A DNA stretch of 64,000 bases from Azonexus sp. GTDB taxonomy: Bacteria > Pseudomonadota > Gammaproteobacteria > Burkholderiales > Rhodocyclaceae. Positions 45,801 to 54,090 of this stretch are shown piece by piece. The stretch covers positions 297,873 to 361,872 of the forward strand of contig NZ_JAVBXX010000006.1 in the NCBI RefSeq assembly GCF_030824335.1, written 5' to 3'. The first letter of the stretch is position 1. Each line of letters begins with the position of its first letter. Made by a program: the position numbers and the translations under genes. The notes below the pieces were generated by a model. The model was not told the origin of the DNA. It searched no databases and was given only the letters and a program-made list of their open reading frames with translations.

Positions 45801-46837
45801 CCAACCCAGGCGTTGCTGCCAGCGTCGCCCAGAACATCTGTCGCACGGTGTCGGCGCCGATGATGCTGGCCGGTCAGGAAATTGTCGTCACTGCCAGTGT
45901 CGGTATCGCCCTCTACCCCGAAGATGGACCGGACATCAGCCGCCTGTTGCGCCATGCCGACACCGCGATGTACCGCGCCAAGCACAGCGGCAGTGGCTTC
46001 TGCTATTACGAAGCGGCGATGGAGTCGGCTATTTCGGATCGCCTGAAGATGGAAAACGATCTGCGTCGGGCACTCGAACGCGACGAAATCACCGTTTTCT
46101 ACCAGCCGGTGGTCGACACCGCCAGTGGCGAGATTGCCGGCGTCGAGGCACTGGTCCGCTGGCTCCACCCGGAGCACGGCATCGTCTCTCCGGCTGAGTT
46201 CATCCCGGTCGCCGAGGAAACCGGCCTGATCCTGCCGCTTGGTGAGCGCGTCCTGCGCAGCGCCTGTGCCCAGGCCAAGACCTGGCTGGACAACGGCATG
46301 GCTGGCCTGCACGTCGCGGTCAACCTGTCAGCCAAACAACTGGAACAGCCGGATCTGCGCAACATCGTCCTCAGTGCTTTGAATGAAAGCGGTCTGCCGG
46401 CCTCGGCCCTGGTCCTGGAGATCACCGAAAGCGTGCTGATGGCCCGCGCCGCCGAGAGCATCGACATCTTGCGCGAATTGCGCAAGCTGGGTATCCGCCT
46501 GTCCATCGACGACTTCGGCACCGGCTACTCGTCGCTGGCCTACCTGAAACACTTGCCGGCCAATACCCTGAAAATTGACCGTTCTTTCATCCAGGACATC
46601 CCGGACGACGAAGACGCGGTGGCCATCGTTACCGGCATCATGGCCCTGGCCCACAGCTTGCGCATGGAAGTGGTTGCCGAGGGCGTTGAAACCGAGGCTC
46701 AGCGCGATACCCTGGCTCGCCTCGATTGCGACCTGCTGCAAGGCTACCTGTTTTCCAAACCGTTGCCGGCAGAGCTCATCGAAACCCAGTTGTTTGGTCC
46801 GAAGCGCCAGAAACGCAGCCCGAAGAAAGCGCATTAA
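42806..46837 (+). CDS. Hybrid kinase: CHASE8-like/HAMP/HK/REC/HPT/REC/GGDEF/EAL
   Basis: 1343 aa. TM1 (~18-40) and TM2 (~183-203) flank a periplasmic domain with CHASE8-like sequence (LRITRNLAAQSRLALAFGSG). HAMP is at ~204-256. HisKA His282 (SHEIRTPLNG), N box (NLLGNALKFTERG) and G2 (GSGLGLS) follow. REC1 has Asp566 (LMDCSMPEMDG), HPT has His708 (HVIKGAASNLGA) and REC2 has Asp828 (LMDALMPIMDG). The GGDEF domain is intact (987-991) with RTDD at 978-981 as I-site. The EAL domain is intact (EAL 1114-1116, DDFGTG 1235-1240, AEGVE, QGYLF). The whole phosphorelay and both c-di-GMP activities are in one chain. It is co-transcribed with the TonB receptor and binding protein. Confidence 0.94.
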   Translation: MSRLPDLRQRFRETTFRRQLAILFSVGVLCMSLLAALATSWQGSRQLHTSKLNDGLRITRNLAAQSRLALAFGSGENVAEALAATSAVPDVTRVEIRYTNGRVLLEKGNPSIDTVDRSNLRQVREAYLDSETSAGWRFVAPVWSVAGPDSQFETTEPQDILLGFVVIEQSKATLKALVQEVFLVNFAAGIAFAAFFGFGLRLLARRLTQPLARLSATMARAEKGENGLRAELSGPRDLVDMAHAFNSMMEALELREQELRTARDSALRFAKLKADFAATVSHEIRTPLNGVIGTLDMLKASKLKREQQELLGLAWDSSQYLLELINNILDFSRLEAGRMEVDAGDFSLQSLVDGVMNMFLAQAVGKKLLLSADIAPDVPKVLNGDPARIRQVLINLLGNALKFTERGSVSLSVACIDGGRQLCFGVRDTGIGIAPEQQSVIFDSFTQADTSTTRRYGGSGLGLSICKQIVRLLGGEIGVDGTPGVGSHFWFTTPCTPGNSLPAVRPASEHAISRSGRILIAEDNTTNQLVAAGMLRLLGCTSGIARNGVEAVSLWRDGDWDLILMDCSMPEMDGFQATATIRSLEAGSGRHTPIIAMTANTLPADVESCKSAGMDAHLAKPLTLENLSTSLEQWLNWQPPTPQPSEAPDDTFGKQPLDSGIISRLREILGASVSEAIRPFLEDMPRYLHELDSAIANNDAGTLRQVAHVIKGAASNLGAVAVAGVARELELHAEAGALGEANELLLHLRTEFAIIEPALFGELDEPAPSLPPLRDDAPVVLVVDDDRSTRSALRHALYRSGFRVEEAGDGCEVVDWLENNVADAILMDALMPIMDGFDACAELKRHPRWKDIPILMITALEDRQSIERAFEVGASDFIPKPIHLSVVNQRVRRVIDATRAERHVRQLAYNDTLTGLPNRLLFMEFLNRAIERANARNGTLAVLFLDLDRFKFINDTLGHEAGDQLLAAMAQRIKGCVRTDDCVARLGGDEFTVLLDELPNPGVAASVAQNICRTVSAPMMLAGQEIVVTASVGIALYPEDGPDISRLLRHADTAMYRAKHSGSGFCYYEAAMESAISDRLKMENDLRRALERDEITVFYQPVVDTASGEIAGVEALVRWLHPEHGIVSPAEFIPVAEETGLILPLGERVLRSACAQAKTWLDNGMAGLHVAVNLSAKQLEQPDLRNIVLSALNESGLPASALVLEITESVLMARAAESIDILRELRKLGIRLSIDDFGTGYSSLAYLKHLPANTLKIDRSFIQDIPDDEDAVAIVTGIMALAHSLRMEVVAEGVETEAQRDTLARLDCDLLQGYLFSKPLPAELIETQLFGPKRQKRSPKKAH

Positions 46838-46971
46838 GTTCTGCCGGTTTTCCTGCGATGGCTTGCGCTGCTTTCAATGCTGATATACCCCTGATCAAAG
46901 TAAGCTTTTTCCAGTCGACTCCGACGAAAGTGATACCCTATCCGGATTAATCCATCGGCTGGAAATCCATT

Positions 46972-49764
46972 TTGTCCCTGCCTGCCAACGAAAAAAACCT
47001 GCCGCGCATTCACCTGATCGGGACGCTGATCATCGTGATTTTGCTCACCTTGGGGCTGGGTGCATGGTTGTCCTGGCAGCAACTGGGTAAAGAACGCGCC
47101 AATCTGCAGCGTCTTGAAATCTTGCTGACCGAGCAGGTGCAGGCTCGCCTGCAGGTGGAAATGGACAGCGCAGTCAGTTTTGTCGAATTCACCCGCTTGC
47201 GTACCGAAGCGGTCTTGCGGCGCAGTCTGGTGGCGCAAGTTGATGCTGCCTATCAGATCGTCGAGGCGATATATGCCCGGGAAGCCACCCGACGGCCGGC
47301 AACAGAAGTCCGCCAGTTGATTGTCGAAGCGCTGCGCCCGGTACGTTTCTACGACGGGCGCGGTTATTACTTCATTGACGACATGCAGGGGCGTTTCATC
47401 CTGTTGCCGACGGCACCGCACTTCGAAGGCAAGATCAACCTGGAAAATGCCGACGATAAAGGCACCAAGATCATGCGTGGCCTGATTGATGCAGCCCGCA
47501 AGCCGCGTGGCGAGGGTTTTGCGAGCTATCGCTGGTATCGCCCGGATACGCCCGACACGATGGCCGACAAGCTGGCTTATGTCCGCTATTTTGCGCCTTA
47601 CGACTGGTTGATCGGTACCGGCGATTATCTGTATCAGTGGGAGGAGTTGCAGAAAATCGAAGCGCTGGCGCGACTGCGGCATCAGGTTTTTGGCAATAAT
47701 GGCTATGTTGCAGTCATGTTGCCGGACGGTCGGGGTCTGGTTTCGCCGACAATACCGGAAATCGAGGGACGGCCGTTGTCTGCACTGACCGAGCAACAGC
47801 AAGTGGCGGTACAGCGAATTCTGGCGGCGGCGACACCAACCGGCGCTTTCGTCAATTACGAATGGTTGCATCCGGTTACCGGCAAGCTGGCACCGAAGAC
47901 TGCGCTGGTGCGAACCATCGCGCCGTGGAACTGGGTGCTGATTGCCACGGTGTACGACGACGATCTCAAAGCCACGGTCGCCGAACAATTGCAGCGCCGG
48001 CAGGGGATCGATGCCGACACCTGGGCTGATCTGCTACTTGGCCTGCTGGCGGCATTGCTGCTCGGGATCGCTGGCTCCTGGCTGTTCTCGCGCTGGAGCG
48101 GACGCCTGTTCCTTGAGTACCACCAGCGCAATGTGTTGCAGCAGCAGGCTTTGCGGAAAAGTGAAAACAAGCTGAACAGTATTCTCGACAGCGTTGAAGC
48201 CTACATTTTCATCAAGGGCCGCGATTACGCGTATCTCTACGCCAATCGCAAGGTCTGTGAGTATTTCGGGAAATCTGCCGAGCAAATCGTCGGTCATGGC
48301 GATGAAGTTTTTTTCGATGCAGATACCGCGCGCAAGCTTCGCGAGAATGACCAGCGAGTGCTGGAGAATGGCGAGCGGGTGGTCGACGAGGAACTCAATC
48401 GTCTGGCCAATGGGGAGATCGATACTGCATTTCTGTCGATCAAGATCCCGCTGTTCGATGAAAACGGCGAGATTTACGCCTTGTGCGGCATTTCGACCGA
48501 TATTACCGAGCGCAAGCAGAACGAGGTGGAACTGGAAAGATACCGCCACGATCTCGAGGCGCTGGTCGAGTCCCGCACCGCCGAACTGGCGCAGGCCAGA
48601 GATGCGGCAGAGTCTGCCAGCCGTGCCAAGAGTGCTTTCCTGGCCAATATGAGCCATGAAATCCGCACCCCGATGAACGCCATCATCGGTTTGACGCATC
48701 TGTTGCGGCGCGAGGACCCGGATGCTGGACGGCAGCAGCGGCTGACCAAGATCATCGATGCCGCGCAGCATCTGCTCGGCATCATCAATGGCATTCTCGA
48801 CCTGTCGAAAATCGAGGCCGGTCGATTGCAACTGGAGCAGGTTGATTTTTCGCCCCAGGAACTGTTGACCCGGGTATTTGGCCTGCTCGACGAGCGGGCG
48901 ACGGCAAAAGGCCTGCATCTGCAGTGGCGCATTGCCGATGACGTGCCGGCGCAACTGCGTGGCGATGTCTTGCGTATTGAACAGGCCTTGGTCAATTTCA
49001 TTGCCAATGCGATCAAGTTTTCCGAGCATGGCGAGATTCGGGTCGGGATTGAGCGGCTGCCGGATGTGGGCGATCGCATCTGTCTGCGCCTTACCGTCGA
49101 GGATCAAGGCATCGGTTTGACACCGGAAGAGCAGAGCCGTTTGTTCGCCGCCTTTGTCCAGGCCGATGTATCAACGACGCGCAAATATGGTGGCAGCGGG
49201 CTTGGCCTGGTCATCAACCGCCATCTGGCGCATTTGATGGATGGCGATATCGGTGTCGACAGTCAGCCCGGGGCGGGCAGTCGCTTCTGGATGACACTGT
49301 GTGTCGATCCGGTAGTCCAGGTGGCAAGCCTGTCGAGTGCCGGGAGCGATGGGCTACCGGCGCCGGAAGTGCAAATCGCCCTTGCCCATGGCGGCAAACG
49401 CGTCCTGCTGGTTGAGGACGAACCGGTCAGTCGTGAGGTCGCCATTGAGTTGCTGGAACTGGCCGGCCTCACCGTTGAGTCTGCCGAAAATGGTGAGCAG
49501 GCAGTGCATAAGGCAGCCGTTGGCGATTACTCGGTGATCCTGATGGACATGCAGATGCCGGTGATGAGCGGCATCGACGCAACGCGTGCCATCCGGCGGT
49601 TGCCGAATGGGCGGCAGGTGCCGATCCTGGCGATGACGGCCAATGCTTTCAACGAGGACAAGATCGCTTGCCTGGAAGCCGGCATGAACGATCACATCGG
49701 TAAGCCAGTCGATCCTGACGTGCTGTACGGTGTCTTGTTGCATTGGCTGGGAAGATCGGTTTAA
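46972..49764 (+). CDS. Double-Cache PAS hybrid histidine kinase
   Basis: 930 aa. The start is TTG at 46972: an in-frame stop lies 24 bases upstream, and the first internal ATG (codon 64) would delete the first membrane helix. TM1 (~14-36) and TM2 (~352-372) flank a ~310-residue periplasmic region with two Cache-like modules ([15 protein letters not shown]...[12 protein letters not shown] and [15 protein letters not shown]...[14 protein letters not shown]). A PAS domain (~400-515) follows, then His562 ([11 protein letters not shown]), an ATPase domain ([10 protein letters not shown]) and a C-terminal receiver with Asp859 ([11 protein letters not shown]). No output domain is present, so phosphate must pass to another protein. 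It may act with the preceding hybrid kinase; the gap of 134 bases leaves separate transcription possible. Confidence 0.92.
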   Translation: MSLPANEKNLPRIHLIGTLIIVILLTLGLGAWLSWQQLGKERANLQRLEILLTEQVQARLQVEMDSAVSFVEFTRLRTEAVLRRSLVAQVDAAYQIVEAIYAREATRRPATEVRQLIVEALRPVRFYDGRGYYFIDDMQGRFILLPTAPHFEGKINLENADDKGTKIMRGLIDAARKPRGEGFASYRWYRPDTPDTMADKLAYVRYFAPYDWLIGTGDYLYQWEELQKIEALARLRHQVFGNNGYVAVMLPDGRGLVSPTIPEIEGRPLSALTEQQQVAVQRILAAATPTGAFVNYEWLHPVTGKLAPKTALVRTIAPWNWVLIATVYDDDLKATVAEQLQRRQGIDADTWADLLLGLLAALLLGIAGSWLFSRWSGRLFLEYHQRNVLQQQALRKSENKLNSILDSVEAYIFIKGRDYAYLYANRKVCEYFGKSAEQIVGHGDEVFFDADTARKLRENDQRVLENGERVVDEELNRLANGEIDTAFLSIKIPLFDENGEIYALCGISTDITERKQNEVELERYRHDLEALVESRTAELAQARDAAESASRAKSAFLANMSHEIRTPMNAIIGLTHLLRREDPDAGRQQRLTKIIDAAQHLLGIINGILDLSKIEAGRLQLEQVDFSPQELLTRVFGLLDERATAKGLHLQWRIADDVPAQLRGDVLRIEQALVNFIANAIKFSEHGEIRVGIERLPDVGDRICLRLTVEDQGIGLTPEEQSRLFAAFVQADVSTTRKYGGSGLGLVINRHLAHLMDGDIGVDSQPGAGSRFWMTLCVDPVVQVASLSSAGSDGLPAPEVQIALAHGGKRVLLVEDEPVSREVAIELLELAGLTVESAENGEQAVHKAAVGDYSVILMDMQMPVMSGIDATRAIRRLPNGRQVPILAMTANAFNEDKIACLEAGMNDHIGKPVDPDVLYGVLLHWLGRSV

Positions 49765-49786
49765 GGCCGGCAAAAAAGCCATATTT

Positions 49787-49802
49787 TTGCGGTCGACCGC
49801 AA
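49787..49802. promoter_or_regulatory. Perfect 16-bp palindrome TTGCGGTCGACCGCAA
   Basis: Exact self-complementary 16-mer in the 123-base gap between the Cache kinase and the M48 peptidase genes, 86 bases before the peptidase start. It is the longest member of the GCGGTYRACCGC-like set. Probably a protein-binding site; the regulator is unknown. Confidence 0.45.
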
Positions 49803-49887
49803 TATTGGCGGCATTTCCATCGCATGTTTCATGCCGTATGTCATTGCCTTATCATTGAAGCTTCCCCGAGTATTTCAGGAGTCCACC

Positions 49888-51216
49888 ATGCATCTCCATG
49901 ACGAACTGGCCAATAGTCTGCAACGCAATCTTGTCACCCGCCGCCAGGTGCTCTGGCTGTTTGGCGCAGCCGCTTTGTCCGGCTGTGCGCAATCGCCGGT
50001 TGGCGGGCAATCCATTCTGGTTGGCATGAGCGAGTCCGAGGAAAAAGCGGTGGATCAGCAGGTCGCGCCGCAGCAGTTTTCCCAGGACATGGGGCCGGTG
50101 CAGGATAGCCAACTGAATAATTACCTCAGTTCGGTGGGGCAACGTCTCGACCAGCATACGCATCGGCCGCAAATGCCTTATTCCTACCGGGTGCTCAACG
50201 CCAACTACGTCAACGCCTACACCTTCCCCGGTGGCGCGATGGGGGTGACGCGGGGCATTCTGGTGGACCTGAATAACGAAGCCGAACTGGCCGCCTTGCT
50301 CGGTCACGAACTGGGCCACGTCAATGCCCGGCATGCGGCGCAGCGTCAGGGGCAAGCGATGGTGGCGCAGATTGCCGTGGCTGGCGCCAATATCGCCGCA
50401 TCAAACAGCGAATGGGGTGCCCTGGTCGGTATTGGCAGCCAGTTGGGTGCCAGTGTCCTGCTTTCCAGTTATTCGCGCGATAACGAACGTGAGGCCGATG
50501 CATTGGGGCAGGAATACATGGTGCGGGCCGGCTATCCGGCCAGCGGCATGGTTGGGCTGCACCAGTTGCTGGTCGATCAGCAGAAGGAAGCACCGGGCAT
50601 GTTGCAGACCATGTTTTCGACCCATCCGATGAATGTCGAACGGCGCGATACGGCGCGTCAACTGGCGGAAACGCGCTACGCCAGCACGCAAAATCGTGAT
50701 GTCGGGCGGCAGCGTTTCATGGACAGCACGGCCAGCCTGCGCCGCATCAAGCCGACCATTGAAGCCTGCCAGCAGGGCGAAACGGCGATGGCCAAAAAGC
50801 AATATGGCGCGGCCGAAGGGGCGTTCAAAAGTGCGCTCGACAAAACGCCGCGCGATTACCCTGCCAATTTGTTGATGGCGCAATGTCTGCAAGCGCAGGA
50901 CAAAAGCCGCGAAGCGCTGCGTTACGCCGAAGCGGCCAAGGGGATCTACCCGCAGGAAGCCCAGGCGCATAAACTGGTTGGCGTGCTGGCCCTCGGCCTG
51001 AAAGACCCGGCCGCCGCTTATGCCGGTCTCAACCAGTACGACCGGATGCTGCCCGGCGATGCCGGCGTCAGTTTTCTGAAGGGTGTTTCCCTTGAAGGCA
51101 TGGGCCGGCGCGAAGAGGCTGCACGCGTCTATGCCGGTTATTTGCGCAACAACAAGCAGGGCAAGGCGGCGGAATATGCCTATAGCAGGTTGAAAGGCTG
51201 GGGGTATGTGAAGTAG
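49888..51216 (+). CDS. M48-family metallopeptidase lipoprotein with TPR-like C-terminus
   Basis: 442 aa from ATG 49888, which follows AGGAG at good spacing. The N-terminus has twin arginines (TRRQVLWLFG) and a lipobox ending at Cys33 (ALSGC), so it is likely an outer-membrane lipoprotein facing the periplasm. Zinc-peptidase motif HELGH is at 140-144, with the third ligand in EREADALG (near Glu202). The C-terminal ~170 residues look like TPR repeats (AAEGAFKSALDKTPRDYPANLL). This is the layout of BepA/LoiP-type proteases involved in outer-membrane protein and LPS-assembly quality control. It is convergent with the ZorAB-like operon, with 19 bases between the gene ends. Confidence 0.92.
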   Translation: MHLHDELANSLQRNLVTRRQVLWLFGAAALSGCAQSPVGGQSILVGMSESEEKAVDQQVAPQQFSQDMGPVQDSQLNNYLSSVGQRLDQHTHRPQMPYSYRVLNANYVNAYTFPGGAMGVTRGILVDLNNEAELAALLGHELGHVNARHAAQRQGQAMVAQIAVAGANIAASNSEWGALVGIGSQLGASVLLSSYSRDNEREADALGQEYMVRAGYPASGMVGLHQLLVDQQKEAPGMLQTMFSTHPMNVERRDTARQLAETRYASTQNRDVGRQRFMDSTASLRRIKPTIEACQQGETAMAKKQYGAAEGAFKSALDKTPRDYPANLLMAQCLQAQDKSREALRYAEAAKGIYPQEAQAHKLVGVLALGLKDPAAAYAGLNQYDRMLPGDAGVSFLKGVSLEGMGRREEAARVYAGYLRNNKQGKAAEYAYSRLKGWGYVK

Positions 51217-51235
51217 GCGATGTACGCGGTTCGGG

Positions 51236-51742
51236 CTAAACAGCGAAATGGCGCTGTCTGGCACGATCCGGCTGGGTGTGGCGCAACAGGAAGTTGGCAA
51301 TTTTCTGGTTTTTCGGGCGCGGTTGGCTGTTGGCCGAGACGTCATCGGTCGCAATATTCGTATGCCAGGCATATTGCAAGGCACGACAACAGGCAGCGAA
51401 TCGTACCGGGTGACTGAGGCGCAGGTTGGCGACGGTGTGCAGCAATTCGTCGACCAGCCGATCATCGTCGAGCAGGCGGCGGCCTCCCCAGTCGGTGGAT
51501 AAGGCTATGCCATAGCAGGCATACTTTAAATCCGGGTATGGCGTATTGCGGCCCTGGACGCGAAAGGCCAGTACGCCGTGCGCAATGCGTGGCGGGGCAT
51601 GGCGGCCGCGCAGCGGGGCCAGTGCTTGTCGGGCAATGTTCAGTCGGTGGAGCAGAGCGGGTTCGTTGACTGCCAGTTGTTCGAGGCTGTGGCCGAGAAG
51701 CTTGCGTTCAAGCAAAAGTCGCAGGGCTGCGCTATCGCTCAT
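51236..51742 (-). CDS. Unrecognised 168-aa protein, third gene of the ZorAB-like operon
   Basis: 168 aa, soluble, with no signal peptide or transmembrane segment. The N-terminal ~50 residues are Leu-rich and helical (LRLLLERKLLGHSLEQLAVNEPALLHRLNIARQAL, in two halves). A middle segment has Tyr/Cys-rich character (YPDLKYACYGIAL) and a VRFAACCRALQYAW block; the tail is basic. I do not recognise the family. The ATG lies 21 bases after the stop of the ZorB-like gene on the same strand, so it is almost certainly co-transcribed with the motor pair. It is neither ZorC, ZorD nor ZorE: it has no helicase, HNH or EH-signature motif and is too short. A small effector or regulator of the motor is conceivable. 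Confidence 0.7.
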   Translation of the reverse strand: MSDSAALRLLLERKLLGHSLEQLAVNEPALLHRLNIARQALAPLRGRHAPPRIAHGVLAFRVQGRNTPYPDLKYACYGIALSTDWGGRRLLDDDRLVDELLHTVANLRLSHPVRFAACCRALQYAWHTNIATDDVSANSQPRPKNQKIANFLLRHTQPDRARQRHFAV

Positions 51743-51763
51743 CGCGGTCGTTCATCCTGGCAT

Positions 51764-52504
51764 TCATCGTTGATCCAGCGGGCAAGGGGTTTCGTCGTCC
51801 TGACGGGGGGGCGCAAGGTTTACCCCTGCCGCATCGGGGGCAGGAGATTCTTCCGCCTCGAAAAACTCCAAGCGCAACTCGATGCGCCGGCTGGCTTCCA
51901 GGCTGGTTTTCTGGGCGTTGAACGAAGCGCCGCTGACAATGAAGAGTTGTCGCACCTGCATGCGGTCGACCTCGGAAAGCGAGGCAATTTCCGGCAGCGG
52001 GGCGAGCAGGGTGCAGATCACTCGAGCCGAGCGCTGCAGGCTCAGGTTGAGGTTGTAGAGATAACTGCCGCGCGGATCGGCGTAGCCGATCACAGTGATG
52101 CGCTTGAGCCAGCGGGCGGCAATCGGGGTGCGGGCGAGACGCAGGACTTCGGGTACGAACTCCCGCAGCAAGCGGATCTGTTCGGTATTCAACTGGTGGC
52201 TGTTGCTCGGGAAGCGGGCGCGTTCGCCGAAGTCGATGGTCGAACCGCGCAAGGTGATGCCGGGGTAGTTCGCAGTCAATTGCTTGAGCAAGGCCATGAA
52301 GTCGGCGATTTCCTCCTGGCGTTCCGCTTTTTGTTCCTGCACTTCGGCCGTGGTTTGGGTGACGGCAAACAAGGCAACCGTCAGGGCGACGAGAAAGAGC
52401 ACCATCAAGGCGGTCATCAGGTCGGCGTAGGAAATCCAGAACGGATTTTCGCCTTCCTGCTTTTCTGTCTTGCCGGCTTTGGCGGAACGGACGAGCGGGT
52501 TCAC
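51764..52504 (-). CDS. zorB: ZorB-like membrane protein (MotB-type TM plus OmpA domain)
   Basis: 246 aa. The start codon is GTG at 52504, overlapping the ZorA-like stop as GTGA. One transmembrane helix (~26-48) carries a membrane-border acidic residue, Asp28 (NPFWISYADLMTALM), at the position of the proton-carrying Asp in MotB/ZorB. The periplasmic part is an OmpA-type peptidoglycan-binding domain (RITVIGYADPRGSYLYNLN, LSLQRSARVICTLL). A short acidic/proline-rich tail ends the protein. With the ZorA-like protein it should form a 5:2 proton-driven rotary motor anchored to peptidoglycan. Flagellar MotB is unlikely because the partner has ZorA-type architecture and no motility genes are near. 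Confidence 0.8.
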   Translation of the reverse strand: MNPLVRSAKAGKTEKQEGENPFWISYADLMTALMVLFLVALTVALFAVTQTTAEVQEQKAERQEEIADFMALLKQLTANYPGITLRGSTIDFGERARFPSNSHQLNTEQIRLLREFVPEVLRLARTPIAARWLKRITVIGYADPRGSYLYNLNLSLQRSARVICTLLAPLPEIASLSEVDRMQVRQLFIVSGASFNAQKTSLEASRRIELRLEFFEAEESPAPDAAGVNLAPPRQDDETPCPLDQR

Positions 52505-54084
52505 CGGCGTGCTGGCGCCTGGCTTAGCGCATCCGACAGTTCCTCAATGGCTCCTTCGAGTGCTTCGACGGCAGTGACGACGCTGCGCTGGAACTGGTTG
52601 TTGCCACGCACCAGCGTTTGTTCGATGTTCTCGGCAAAAGCCGCGTGGGCGTCGCCCAGGACCTGATTGACCGATTGCAGGTAGTCGCCGGCCTTGCCCT
52701 CCGCTGCCGCCAGGTTGCGGGTGGCCTGTTCGAGGCGGCTGACCAGTTCGCTGGTCAGCCCGGCATCGCGGCGGGCGAGTTCGACCGTGCTGCGCAAGTC
52801 GGCGGCCATGCTGGCGACCTGCTGTTGCAGGCGGCTCTGCTCGACCATCGACAGGCTGATACTTTGCGCGGCCTGGGCCATCGCGCTGGCAGCTTGTGCC
52901 ATATCCTTGTTGGCGTGGGCAAAGGTCTGGCTGAAGGTTTGACCAACGCGCTGGACATCCTGGCCGGCGTTTTGCAACTGGCCGGCGGCCGAATTGAAGG
53001 CCGATTGGCCGGCATTTTCCAGATTGCCGGCGACCTTGCCGAGTTCGGTGGTCAATGCAGCAAGAGTTTGCGCGGTGTTTTGCAGCAGCTCTTCCAGTCG
53101 TCCCTGGCCTTGGCCGACCTGGCGTTCGACCTGACTGGAGAAGCGCAGCAGGGTTTCGTTCAGTGCTTGGGCTAGATGCGTATTTTGTTGTGCGCCGAGA
53201 CCTTCGACGGCCTGGGTCATGCGTTGCAGCGGTTCGCCGAGATTTTTGTCCAGTGTCTGGGCGACGGCACTGGCAATTTGTCCGGCCAGCGCTTCCTGAT
53301 GTTGCTGGCTGCTGCTGCGTTGTTCGGCAATCAGCGCCTGCAGGCCCTGGCGCAATTCGCCGGCCAGCGTCTGACGCATTTGCGGTCCTTGCGCAGCGGT
53401 GGTTTCGCAAGCCAGCACCAGACGCATCAGCGCGGCATCGCCGCTGCTCAGCGCAAAGCGCTGGTTGAGTTGCTGGCAAAGTTGCGCCACTTTGTGCTGC
53501 AGCCGGGTGATCAGGGATTTTTCAACCCAGGTGAAAATCATCGCCAGCGTGATGGCGGCGGCGGAAATCTCGAAGGCGTGGCCGACGCTGCGAATCAGGG
53601 ATTCGAGACTGTTGCGCACGGCGTCGGCTTCGCTGGTCACCTGGAAGGCGCTGAGGCCGACAATCAGGCCAGAGAAGGTGCCGATGATACCGATACCGGT
53701 CAGGATGCCAGGCAGGTGCCGGTAGAAGCCGGTTTTCAGTGGCGTATCGATCAGCGTTTCTTCGCTGAACACATGCTCGGCCGGCAGCGTGGCTTGCCAC
53801 GGGTGTTCGGTTTTGGCGAGTGGGCCTTGCAGGGTGGCGGCGTAAGTCAGCCACAGGGTTTTCAGTGCCGGACTACGGAAGCTGTCGCCCAGCTGTTTTT
53901 CGGTTTCACCTTGGGTGTATCCGGCGGGGAGGACGCGTAGCGACTGGAGGGCATGTTGCAGCTTGCGGTCAAGCAGCCAGCCCGGCAGGACAAAGCGGAC
54001 AAAGTACACAACGCTGACGATGACCAGCAGCAAGCCGATCAGTGTGCCTCCCCAGACTTGCCAGAACTGGAACAAGGGGTTCAT
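52501..54084 (-). CDS. zorA: ZorA-like MotA/ExbB-family proton channel with long cytoplasmic tail
   Basis: 527 aa. TM1 is at ~12-34; a cytoplasmic stretch follows. TM2 (~123-146, LPGILTGIGIIGTFSGLIVGLSAF) and TM3 (~170-188, FEISAAAITLAMIFTWVEKS) form the MotA/TolQ/ExbB core. Residues ~190-527 are a continuous helical, Gln/Ala-rich coiled region that would make the long intracellular tail seen in ZorA motors. In Zorya defence systems this motor senses phage infection and recruits ZorC/ZorD or ZorE. No ZorC, ZorD or ZorE gene is visible here. A Crp-family gene lies 84 bases upstream on the same strand. Colicin/Tol-type ExbB proteins are much shorter, which argues against a TonB-energising role. 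Confidence 0.8.
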   Translation of the reverse strand: MNPLFQFWQVWGGTLIGLLLVIVSVVYFVRFVLPGWLLDRKLQHALQSLRVLPAGYTQGETEKQLGDSFRSPALKTLWLTYAATLQGPLAKTEHPWQATLPAEHVFSEETLIDTPLKTGFYRHLPGILTGIGIIGTFSGLIVGLSAFQVTSEADAVRNSLESLIRSVGHAFEISAAAITLAMIFTWVEKSLITRLQHKVAQLCQQLNQRFALSSGDAALMRLVLACETTAAQGPQMRQTLAGELRQGLQALIAEQRSSSQQHQEALAGQIASAVAQTLDKNLGEPLQRMTQAVEGLGAQQNTHLAQALNETLLRFSSQVERQVGQGQGRLEELLQNTAQTLAALTTELGKVAGNLENAGQSAFNSAAGQLQNAGQDVQRVGQTFSQTFAHANKDMAQAASAMAQAAQSISLSMVEQSRLQQQVASMAADLRSTVELARRDAGLTSELVSRLEQATRNLAAAEGKAGDYLQSVNQVLGDAHAAFAENIEQTLVRGNNQFQRSVVTAVEALEGAIEELSDALSQAPARR

Positions 54085-54090
54085 GAGTGA

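Noticed and set aside
43853..46312. Minus-strand open frame (about 819 codons) opposite the giant hybrid kinase
   Set aside because: The plus-strand frame carries many intact domains; the antisense product has no recognisable motif.
51578..52666. Plus-strand open frame opposite the ZorB-like and 168-aa genes
   Set aside because: The minus strand has overlapping start/stop junctions and a clear OmpA/TM pattern; the plus frame has neither.
51764..54084. Flagellar stator MotA/MotB
   Set aside because: The MotA-like protein has three visible TM helices and a long coiled tail, unlike MotA; no flagellar genes are near. ZorA/ZorB fits better.
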